DNA from: Dermatemys mawii
Taxonomy: Eukaryota > Chordata > Testudines > Dermatemydidae
NCBI GenBank assembly: GCA_007922305.1
Contig: ML677344.1
Location: 459,001-523,000 of the forward strand
DNA: 64,000 nucleotides
Reading direction: 5' to 3'
The notes under the pieces were generated by a model. That model saw only the letters and a program-made list of their open reading frames with translations. It searched no databases and was not told where the DNA came from. Each line of letters opens with the position of its first letter. Position 1 is the first letter of the stretch. Position numbers and translations under genes: made by a program. Shown one piece after another: positions 55,427 to 64,000 of this stretch.

Positions 55427-56150
55427 TTGTTCTTGTTTCAGGTCAGGTGTTTATGGGAAAGTTATGATTTGCCGAAGATGATTATGCTATTTGTATAACA
55501 ATTCAAAGCACCGTTTTGTTGTTCTGATGTTACCGAGTTCCATAAAAAACCCTGGCTGAGTCTGAAATCTCTTCTGTTGTTTTCAGAAGAGAAGACACCA
55601 TCTTGTACGTCATTCAACCTTGTACCACCAGACACTGCCCTCTAGAGTTAAACTGGTGTCAGTATTTAGTGGGCACAAGGGGTGTTTTTAAGCTATTGAG
55701 TTACAAGTGATTTTGTATGGTCAGTATGGTTTTCAGCAGGGCCGGCCTTACCATGAGGCAAACTGAGGCAACTGCCTCAGGGACCAGACTGTGGGTGGGT
55801 TCCACCAGGATCCAGAGAGAAGAAAATTGTGTCTGCTGCCGGCGCCTATGTATTCTCTCTGCTCTATATACACAGAGATGGGGGAGTGCTGGGCTGGAGG
55901 GAGATGGGCACAAGAGACATTTAAAGTTTTAGCCCAAACGAGTGGGTATGGGGGCATCGTTTGAGCTCCTCACCTCAGGTGCCAAATTGTTGTGGCCAGT
56001 CCTGTACAGTTTTGGTACCAGTTCAAGGAGGTGACTCCCCCACTATTTTGAGTCACACCTGGTTCTTCTTGTACAAACACTTTTCTCTTATTTGCCATTT
56101 GACCAACTGGTTTATACATTTATAACCTACATTTTCTAATAACCACATGT
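55427..56150 (+). repeat. LTR-like and 'ccggccttaccatgaggca' repeats (copy of 30131-30800)
   Basis: Follows the CR1 in the same order as at 30131-30800, showing one duplication of at least 2.5 kb. Contains a 40-bp segment near 55980-56020 that is missing from the first copy. Confidence 0.65.
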
Positions 56151-56159
56151 ACAATTAGA

Positions 56160-56470
56160 ACAGAGATCCCCGGACTGAGGGACACGCTCCCCTAGTGGGG
56201 CGTGGAGGAACATCCAGGAAGCCATGGTGGAGCCCATGCTATCCCCTACAGGTGGGCTGGGGAGGAAGAACCACCCAGCCTATTCTTACACCCAGCTCTT
56301 TTCTGCTCCCACCCACAGCCTCGACCCCAGCCTCAACTCCCATACACACCTGCTCACGTTGTCCCCCCACTCCCGAGACACAGTCCCGCTCCCTGGCCAG
56401 CTGTTGGGGGCGGGGCATGAACAGGGATTAGGAGGAGCTCAACCCTCAAATGTTTGGGGAAGACTAAATT
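56160..56470. repeat. GC-rich dispersed repeat (shorter copy of 30815-31330)
   Basis: Begins 'cagagatccccggactgagggacacgctcccctag'. Missing the middle of the longer copy. Overlapping frames are compositional. Confidence 0.6.
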
Positions 56471-57669
56471 AGAGACTTTTCTCAAATACACTGCGTAAGG
56501 CAGAAATCACCTGAATTCACATGTAGAGCTGTCTTTACCACATAATCTAAGGAAAACTAGTATATGTGCTTAGAAGAAGAGCAGAAGCTGTAAAACCACA
56601 TTCTGGGATCTGCGTAAGCAGACATGGAGATCATAAGTGTTTTATAGCGAGAGAGGTATTATCCTAGCCCCATGCGTTAGATGCACATTCAGTCACTGCT
56701 TAAAGACAGAGGTTTCCTAAAGAGTTTATTGAAGTAGCTTAAATCTTCATTTCGTAAAGCAGGCAAGTAAAAGTGCTCACATGGGGTCTAGCCCTGGAGA
56801 GGAAAGACAGCAGCATTTCTATGAATCCTGGGCTGAGAGCCTGGAAGCAAGAGAGCTTAGATTTCAAACGCTCTGGCGCAAAGAGCTACTAGAAGGATTC
56901 AGTTAGTTTGTTCCAATATTTTATGAGTTTCTCTCTCCCACTTCCTCTTGGAGACTTTTCTTTGGATTTTGTCTTGTTGATTTTTCCCTCTAATATAAAA
57001 TACAAATTATTTCACCAGACCCATTCCACTCTTCATTTCTGGAAAAAGAACGTAGCTCAGAGCTCATCTTATTTTAGCCCCATACACCCAGCCCCCCGGC
57101 AGAGCTCAAGTCACAGCCCCCACCAAACATACCTCTACAGTGACCACCCCCAAGGCCCCAAGCGTGTCTCCATTGTCCTGGCTGGAGCTGCCCTCCAAAT
57201 ATTGAAGTCAAATTATGCCAATGAAGTGTGGCCCCTTCTTCCTACCCACAGAGGAAGTGGCAGCAGCTGCACTTGTGTAGTGTTGCTGCTTATGTTCCAC
57301 CCCAGAACTGGCTGCATGTCTGCCATGGGTGAGTGGATCTGTCTGGAATGAGGATCGGAGGGTTGTTCTGGATGAAAGGGGCCATGTGATGTCATTATCC
57401 ACCTCTTTCCCAAACCAGTGTTCAGTTGTCTTTCTATTCAAGTCCGAGCAAAGCCCCAACACCCAGGGTGGAGTCCTGCACTTTTACACCTGCGCACTGG
57501 GGCACACGTCAGTTGTGGGGATTTGCACACTTTTTTTGGCCGCATGCAATATGGCCTACCCATGCATGCACTTTGCTGAGGATTTGGCCCACACTTTTCA
57601 TGTAGATGTCAATATGAACAGCCACCCATGGGAAAGAAATGGGTTAATCTCCGTTCACCATTTGCTGGG

Positions 57670-57867
57670 ACTCCCTGGGCTCCAAACCAAATGTGCCACT
57701 ATAATGAGCGTTGTCTCTGAATTCCCACCTAGGGAGTAACGGCAGCAGGGTGCCATTAGGAGGTATAAATATTTTCACCCAGAGGATCCTAGCTGAGTGG
57801 AGAGTCCTGCAGCTTGTGTGTGACTTCAGCATGTGCTGAGAGGGAAGAAGACACAGCCAGGGTTCAG
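57670..57867 (+). promoter_or_regulatory. Putative OR promoter and 5' non-coding exon (copy E)
   Basis: CTCCCTGGGCTC (57670-57681; Olf/EBF-like), TTCCCACCTAGGGAGT (57722-57737), TATAAATA (57764-57771), then a leader ending GGGTTCAG|GTGAGC (gt at 57868). All parts are kept, but the next OR (58115) has lost its acceptor and N-terminus, so this module now faces a broken gene. Confidence 0.58.
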
Positions 57868-58114
57868 GTGAGCTGGGGCAGTTTATGTCAAAGCTAATGA
57901 AGGACCTTTCTATACAGGACATTTTTAAAGCAAATGGAAATCTTTGGGCCAATTCTGCTGTCAGTCACGCTGGTGTAAAACTGGAACGATTCTAGGTTTA
58001 CACCTGTATAAGTGAAAGCAGAGTGATCAGAGAGAAGAGTTGGTCATTTAGAAGCGAAATATTTAATTCCATCACAAAACAAAGAGATGTCCTGGAGGCC
58101 AAATTAAGACTGCT

Positions 58115-58882
58115 ATGAAAGAGATTGAAATCCAGGACCTCTATGGTAGTAGACCCATGTTCTACTTCCTCTGCATGCTGGCTGGCATCGACCTGGTGCT
58201 CAACACCTCCACCATGCCCAAGGTCCTGAGCATCTTCTGGTTCCACTCCCATGAAATCGGCTTCGAGTGCTGTGTGGTCCAGATGTTCTTCATCCACAGC
58301 TTCTCTGCCATGGAGTCGGGGATGCTGCTGGCCATGGCTTTCGACCGCTACGTCGTCATCTGCAGGCCATTGCACTACACCACCATCTTCACCAATGCCG
58401 TCATCGCCAAGATCGGATCAGCCGCCATTGTGAGGGGCATCAGCCTGTTGATCCCCTTGACATGCATGGTCAGCCGCCTGCCCTACTGTGGGCCCAGGGT
58501 CGTCTCCCACTCCTACTGCAAGCACATGGCCGTGGTGAAGCTGGCCTGCGGGGACACCATGTCCAACTATGTCTATGGGATCACAGCCGTGACTATTATG
58601 GTGGGTTCAGACTCCATCTTCGTTGCCATCTCCTACATCCTGATCCTCCGGGCTGTCTTGAGCCTCTCCTCCAGGGACACATGCCTGAAATCCTTCAGCA
58701 CATGCGGCTCCCATGTGTGCATCATCCTGGTCTTCTACACCCCAGCGCTGTTCTCCTTCTTCACGCACCGCTGGGGCCAGAACATCCCCACGCACATCCA
58801 CATCTTGCTGGAGTACCTCTACCTCTTGGTGCCGCCCATGCTGAACCCCATCATATACGGTATGAAGACCTGGAGTATGTAA
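58115..58882 (+). pseudogene. OR52-like receptor, truncated at both ends
   Basis: A 255-residue open frame. Class I OR homology begins only at PMFYFLCMLAGIDLVL (TM2), preceded by about 11 unrelated residues; TM1 and the N-terminus are gone. [50 protein letters not shown] and [12 protein letters not shown] are clear, then the frame runs into the inserted LTR (WSM then stop). The 5' break joins what looks like OR intron DNA ('tttaattccatcac') to TM2. Long and uninterrupted, so the damage may be recent, but a receptor lacking TM1 is not expected to work. Confidence 0.88.
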
Positions 58883-59252
58883 TAGTACCTGGAGGGGGGC
58901 AAACAGCAAACAGATGCACATCTCTCCATCAGTGTTATAGAGGGTGAACAATCTTTGAATTTACCCCGTATAAGCTTTATACAGAGTAAAAAGGATTTAT
59001 TTAGGGTTTGGACACCATTGGAAGTTGAGCATCTGGGTGTTAAAGGTGGGAACACTTCTTAACCTGCTTCCAGGTAGCCTACAGCTGTTAGGGGATGTGG
59101 CTAAGACCCTGGTCTGGGTTTGAAGCAGGCTAGCGGGTCTGGCTCAAACCAGGCAAGTCTCTGGAGTCCCAGCCTGGGAAAGCAGGGGCATCAGTAGTCA
59201 AGGCACATCAGTTGGCAACCCCAAGGGGGTTTCTGTGAACCAACCAGTCACA
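58870..59252 (-). mobile_element. Solo LTR fragment
   Basis: On the minus strand it starts TGTGACTGGTTGGTTCACAG (59252 downwards) and has AATAAATCC at about 58998-58990, a turtle LTR-like sequence. It directly follows the MKT codons of the OR52-like gene and is directly followed by the shared flank beginning 'gccatatcttgcgac'. No target duplication; the insertion came with loss of the gene's last codons. The left edge is approximate. Confidence 0.7.
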
Positions 59253-60430
59253 GCCATATCTTGCGACTTTACTTGAGCAGTTACAGAAAATGTTAACCCG
59301 GCTATTTTGTGAGAGGCTAAAAAACAACACTGAAATGCTCCCCTACATTGATCAGCGTGTTTTTTAGGAAATCTCAGTGCTGCAAGTTACTCAAAAGCTA
59401 TTTTAAAAACTCTTAACAATGTCCATACAGTCTCCTTCTTTAACTTGTAATGTCACCTTGCCTCAAACTTTTTGATCACCTGTTTATTGTGTTTTCTCCG
59501 CCTTTATGTCTGTTTTGTGGCAGAGTTAAGGACCATTTTAAGAGAGAAACTGTATAGTACACAATATGCACAATCACAAGAGCAATGAAAAACGAAATGA
59601 TTAACCGTGATGTTTGGAAATTGTGGGAACTCTGATTGTATAAAAGGCCCGTTGCGCTAGCCCTTGTTGTTATTATGCATTAATATTGATTTTTGACAGG
59701 GTGTCTCAGTAGAGCTCACGATGAATATGGAAAGGGGTGAAACCAAAGCCGGAATTAGAAGGTACGAGAAAACCTTTCTCTCTCTGCCACCCCCAGCCCT
59801 GCACACCAGAATCTCAGCACAGTCCTACTCAGTGGAGTTGAGGTGAACAAAAGTCCATTCATCCTCCATGGGTAGGTTCTCCGTTCTGTAGCCCTATTGC
59901 TGTCGTATGAGATGTAGGACTCCGTTTTAACTATGATGCATATCATCAGCTATTTCTATGGGATTTAGGCCTGACCAACAGAAATAGTGCCAGACCAGCT
60001 CTCCTCATTTCTCACACGGAAATCAGCCTATGAAAATGAGACTTTTTGGAAGTGGAAACGTTCTGCTTGTAACACACATGAGAGTAACCCAAGGCACTCA
60101 TAGCCTGTCTTCCCTCATCTCATTACTGTCCTCACTGGTTCTCTACTGTCCATCCAACCTCATGTTTAATTTTTGATGGATGGTAACATGATGGGATGCT
60201 CCTGTCAGTCCAAGTTGGGACATGTGATGTGCCTTGAGAATGGAGGCTCAGGAGAGCTGCCTACCAACCGGGAGGGAGAATATTTCTGTCTAGGCAGAAC
60301 CTTTATAAAATGCTCTAAAATATCGATTATTCCAAATATTTTCCTGTATAAAACCTTCTTGACTCTCTGCAGAGGGGGAAGGGCCTCTGGGCCGGATCTC
60401 TAATCAGCTCCGGTTATGGAGAAGCAGCGG
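59253..60430 (+). repeat. Downstream flank shared with 17638-18905
   Basis: Matches from 'ccatatcttgcgactttacttgagcagttac' to 'gggccggatctctaatc'. It lacks the extra repeat insertion present in the other copy. About 560 bp that separate OR end and flank at 17080-17637 are absent here. Confidence 0.75.
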
Positions 60431-60439
60431 AAGGAAAGG

Positions 60440-61090
60440 GGGATACCGATTCCTGCATGTATCTCATGCTTAATGAAGGAGGAAGTGCCCACCACCGGTC
60501 AGGTCAGGAGGTGCTGTGGTTGCTGGATAGAGCCTGGCCCTGGGAACTAAGTGCTGGTGGGAGAACCACCGGTTCGTTAAATGGATCCCTAATACCAACC
60601 TACATTCCTGAGAATATCCCGCTTGACTCCTACTAGGCCCTTGAATCTTACTTGAAGATTGAATAGCCCACTTGAATCCTACCAGGATTGAATACTCCGC
60701 TTGAATCCTACTATGCCCTACTAGGCCCAGATCCCTGGGTTCTCTTCCACAAGCCCTGAAGAGGCAGGAGTTAGTACCATGTAGAAATGCTGCACCCAGC
60801 CATTGAGTCTGGGCAGAGACAAGCCCTGAGGTAGTGAAAGGGGCTGTTCAGGGACCCCTGTGCTCCAGCACAATGTACGGACTCCCCAGTGCCTCAGTAT
60901 ACAGCCTAATACTCACTAATGCAACTGAAATGTACAAACATCAAGAAATGGAACTGTGCACCAACACTGGGTGGACCAGCATTAACTAGTGTTACAGCAG
61001 GTGACAGCTGTACAATGTTACCCCTCGCTCTTTAGTTCAAAATGTGGCTTTTTTCACCTTTGCCCTTGGGAACCGCAGCCCAGCTAGTTA
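60440..61090. other. Intergenic stretch with short degenerate repeats
   Basis: Around 60615-60730 the motif 'cttgaatcctactaggccc' recurs three or four times with variation. Otherwise no gene or known repeat recognised. Confidence 0.5.
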
Positions 61091-61094
61091 GTTT

Positions 61095-62450
61095 TCAGAA
61101 TGAAGAGAGGTCAATATCAGGGTCCCCCAGGATCTATTCTGGGACCAGTGCTGGCCAACATAGTCATAAATGATCTGGAAAAAGGGGTAAACAGTGAGGT
61201 GGCAAAATGATACAAAACTACTCAAGATATTTAAGACCAAAATAGACTGCGAAGAGCTACAAAAGGATCTCACAAAACTGGGTGATTGGGCAACAAATGG
61301 CAGATGAAATTCAAAGTTGTTAAATGCATCATCCCAACTATACTTATCAAATGATGGGGTCTAAATGAGCTGTTACCACTCCAGAAAGAGATCTTGGCAT
61401 CACCGTGGACAGTTCTCAGAAAATATCCACTCAATGTGCAGCGGCAGTCAAAATCGCAAACAGAACCATTGGGAAAGGGATAGATAATGAGACAGAAAAC
61501 ATTATAATGCCACTATAGAAATCCATGGTACGACCACCCCTTGACTTCTGAAGGAAGGTCTCATCAAACAAGATATATTAGAACTGGAAAAGGTAGGGAG
61601 AAGGCAACAAAAATCTTTAGAAGTATGAAACAGCTTCTGTATGAGGCTTAAAAAGCCTGGGACTGCTCAGCTTAGAACAGAGACGACTAAGTGGAGATAT
61701 GAGAGAGAGCTATAAAATCATGACCGGTGTGGAGACAGTTACTTACTCCTGCACGCAGCGCAAGAATGAGGGGTTACCCAATGAAATTAATCTGCATCAG
61801 GTTCCAAACCAAGCCCGTAGCTACACTTACAGGCTTACAGTGGCACAGCTGTGAGATCACTGGCAGATGTGTAGCCACGTTATGCTGATGGGAGAGAGCT
61901 CTCCCGTCGACGTAATAAAGCCAGCTTGATGAGCAGCAGTAGCTATGTTGGTGGGAGAGCGTCTCCTGCCAACATAGCGCTATGCACACGAGCTCATATG
62001 CAGCAATATTTGTGTCGCTCAGGGGGTGTTTTTTCACATCCCTGAATGACAATAGTTTTGCTGACATGAGTGCTAATGTAAACATGGCCTAATATAAGGA
62101 AATTCCTCTTACAACACACAGCCAATCTGTGGAACTCACTGCCAGGGGATGTTGTGAAGGCCAAAAGTATAAACGTGTTCAAAAAAGAATTAAATAAGTT
62201 CATGGTGGAAAGGTCCATCAATGGCTATTAGCCAAGATGGTCAGGGAGGCAGCCTATTGCTTTGAGGGTCCCTAAACCTCTGACTGCCAGAAGATGGGCG
62301 TGGATGACAGTGGATCACTCAGAATTGCCCTATTATGTTCATTCCCTCTGAAGCACCTGGCATTGGCCACTGTCGGAAGACAAGATACTAGGCTAGCTGG
62401 ACCTGTGCTCTGACACATATGACCGTTCTTATGTTTTTATGCAGAACATG
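61095..62450 (+). mobile_element. CR1 LINE fragment, interrupted
   Basis: From 'atcagggtcccccaggatctattctgggaccagtg' (GS..GPVL block of RT) through the post-RT region to the tail 'ggatactaggctagatgg'-like sequence, ending 'gttcttatgttttta'. Full of stops. An unrelated segment (61802-62092) splits it between 'caggttccaaacca' and 'aatataaggaaattcct'. Confidence 0.88.
61802..62092. mobile_element. MITE-like insertion in CR1
   Basis: Starts about AGCCCGTAGCTACACTTACA and ends with the imperfect inverted form of AGGCCATGTTTACATTAGCA. Contains a 'cagggggtg..cacatccctg' inner palindrome. No clear target duplication; limits approximate. The absence of this segment in the homologous CR1 at 16280-16610 supports insertion. 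Confidence 0.65.
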
Positions 62451-62689
62451 TCTCTTCAGAAAGGCCTTTCCACCATAAGAATTACCCCCAATAACATCAA
62501 CACGATGCTCCATCCTATCCCTCACCCATAACAGAAATCCCTATCCCGAGCAGGGTTCCTAGAAGAGAGATGAGCCAGGGACCCCATATGGGGACTTCAT
62601 TACCGTGTGTGTACGGTGCTCAGAGTCTGCAGTGTGTCGCCACCATATGATAGGGCTGCATGTCAGCTGGGCTAAACTGGATGCCTCTC

Positions 62690-63725
62690 TGAAGCACTTA
62701 GAGGAGAGGAAAGAAATCAGGAACAGTCAACATGGATTCATCAGGGACAAGTCATGCCTCACTAAACTGATTACCTTCTATGATGAGAGAACTGGCTCTG
62801 TGGATATGGGGAAAGTAGTGGATGTGATATATCTTGACTTTAGCAAAGCTTTTGATGCAGTCTCCCACAGTATTCTTGCCAGCAAGTTTAAAAGTATGGA
62901 TTGAATGAAAGGACTATAAGATGGACAGAAAGCTGGTTAGATTGTCGGGCTCAATGGATAGTGATCAATGGCTCAATGTGCAGCAGGTCTTGAGTAGAGT
63001 GCCCCAAGAGTCGGTCCTGGAGCCGGTTCTGTTCAATATCTTTATGAATGATCTGGATGATGTGATGAATTTCAGCCTCAGCAATTTCATGGATGACACT
63101 AAGCTAGGGGGAGAGGTCGATACGCTGAAGGGCAGGGATAGGGTACAGAGTGACCTAGACAAGCTGGAGGATTGGGCCAAAAGAAATCTGATGAGGTTCA
63201 ACAAGCACAAGTGCAGAGTCCTTCACTTAGGACAGAAGAATCCCATGAATCGCTACAGACTGGGGACCAAATGGCTACGTTCTAGGGTTACAGTGGATGA
63301 GAAGCTGGATCTGAGTCAGCAGTGTGCCCTGGTTGCCAAGACGGCTAATGGCATATTGGGCTGAATTAGTGGGAGCATTGACAGTAGCTGCTTTCAACTA
63401 CCTGAAGGGAGGTTCTAAAGAAAATGGAGCTCAGCTGTTCTCCGTGGTACCAGATGACAGAACAAGGAGTAATGATCGCAAGTTGAAGTGGAGGAGGTTT
63501 AAGATGGGTATTAGGAAACATTATTTCACTAGCAGGGTGGTAAAGCACTGGAATGGGTTAGCTAGGGAGGTGATGGAATCTCCATTCTTAGAGGTTTTGA
63601 AGGCCCGACTTGACAAAGTCCTGGCTGGGATGATTTAGTTGGGATTGGTCCTGCTTTGAGAAGGGGGTTGGACTAGATACCTCCTGAGGTCCCTTCCAAC
63701 CCTGATATTCTAGGATTCTATGAAA
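62690..63725 (+). mobile_element. CR1 LINE fragment (RT to 3' end), best preserved
   Basis: Frames 62605-62904 and 62921-63364 give CR1 RT: NSQHGFIRDKSCLTKLI, VVDVIYLDFSKAFDAVSH, SVLEPVLFNIFMNDLDD, catalytic FMDDTKLGG, LMRFNKHKCRVLHLGQKN and DEKLDLSQQCALVAK. A third frame (63324-63638) gives the post-RT region. The 3' end 'gaggtcccttccaaccctgatattctaggattctatg' is intact. A stop near 62905 and a frameshift near 63330 show it is inactive, and the endonuclease is missing. Confidence 0.93.
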
Positions 63726-64000
63726 TGTCCCTTGAGATCAGGCGAGATGATCCTCCTGTTCGCTTGAAAGCCACACCTCTGTGGCTAGATAGATAGGGAA
63801 GGGGAGGATTTACTGTACAGCCAGCCATACCTCCCACACACCCATAGGCTCCCTGGGTCTCCCACCCAAGCCTGTCCCTTGCGAAGCTGAGATCTGGTGG
63901 GATCATTGCACGAGGAGATATGGCTACACGTGTCACGCTTTGCTAATACCATTCAGAGAAACGTGGTGAGACAGTCCCCAGAGCAATGGGCATCTTAGAG
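63726..64000. other. Window end, nothing recognised
   Basis: No gene or repeat recognised in the last 275 bases after the CR1 terminus. Confidence 0.5.

Noticed and set aside
58267..58947. A 226-residue frame over the OR52-like gene
   Set aside because: It is the +1 shadow of the receptor frame; the receptor motifs are in the other frame.
61802..62092. hAT assignment for the insertion in CR1
   Set aside because: The ends are only imperfectly inverted and no 8-bp target duplication is present, so only 'MITE-like' is claimed.

Overview
The window is vertebrate genomic DNA. It contains a cluster of class I (fish-like) olfactory receptor (OR) genes embedded in layered retrotransposon debris. 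A turtle (Testudines) is the most likely source. Every dispersed repeat I recognise (CR1 LINE fragments, CR1-tailed 'gaacataagaa...' SINEs, 'cacggctac...ttagtcttta' hairpin SINEs, hAT-like MITEs, Gypsy-like LTRs) is typical of turtle genomes, and turtles have expanded class I OR repertoires. A crocodilian cannot be excluded from sequence alone.

Genes. Six intact single-exon OR51-like coding regions are present: OR-1 (3124-4086, -), OR-2 (9598-10560, -), OR-3 (24430-25464, +), OR-4 (27051-28016, +), OR-5 (34439-35401, +) and OR-6 (42246-43208, -). Two OR52-like relics are present: a TM6-TM7 fragment (16801-17079, +) and a receptor broken at both ends (58115-58882, +). The six intact genes are close paralogues that duplicated with 1-3 kb of flanking DNA. 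I saw no convincing non-OR cellular gene, tRNA or rRNA.

Regulatory layout. Upstream of the intact genes lies a second, non-coding conserved module: a TATAAAT(A) box, about 80-100 bp of putative 5' exon, then a GTGAG splice donor. These sit 2.3-2.9 kb upstream of an acceptor-like AG just before the coding exon. Two sequence types exist. One type serves OR-1 and OR-2 (boxes at 6821 and 13064, - strand). The other serves OR-3, OR-5 and OR-6 (21367 +, 31822 +, 45702 -), with extra copies at 409 (-, facing out of the window) and at 57764 (+, before the broken gene). OR-4 has no module of its own and sits 1.6 kb behind OR-3, so it may share OR-3's promoter.

Region by region. 0-13.2 kb: two tandem minus-strand OR units, with an assembly gap at 6929-6938 next to a CR1. 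13.2-21 kb: sparse DNA, an OR52 tail fragment and an antisense CR1. 21-36 kb: plus-strand OR-3, OR-4 and OR-5 with nested CR1, SINE and MITE insertions that predate the duplications. 36-47 kb: repeat blocks, an 850-bp solo LTR with a 4-bp target duplication, and inverted OR-6. 47-54 kb: a 5.6-kb minus-strand LTR element with gag-like remnants, itself interrupted by a hAT MITE with an 8-bp target duplication. 54-57 kb: a second copy of the 28.9-31.4 kb CR1/repeat block. 57.6-60.4 kb: a promoter module, the broken OR52-like gene, a solo LTR, and a downstream flank shared with 17.6-18.9 kb. 61-63.7 kb: two plus-strand CR1 elements.

All identifications come from reading the sequence and from family knowledge. 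No database search was run, and boundaries of old repeats are approximate.
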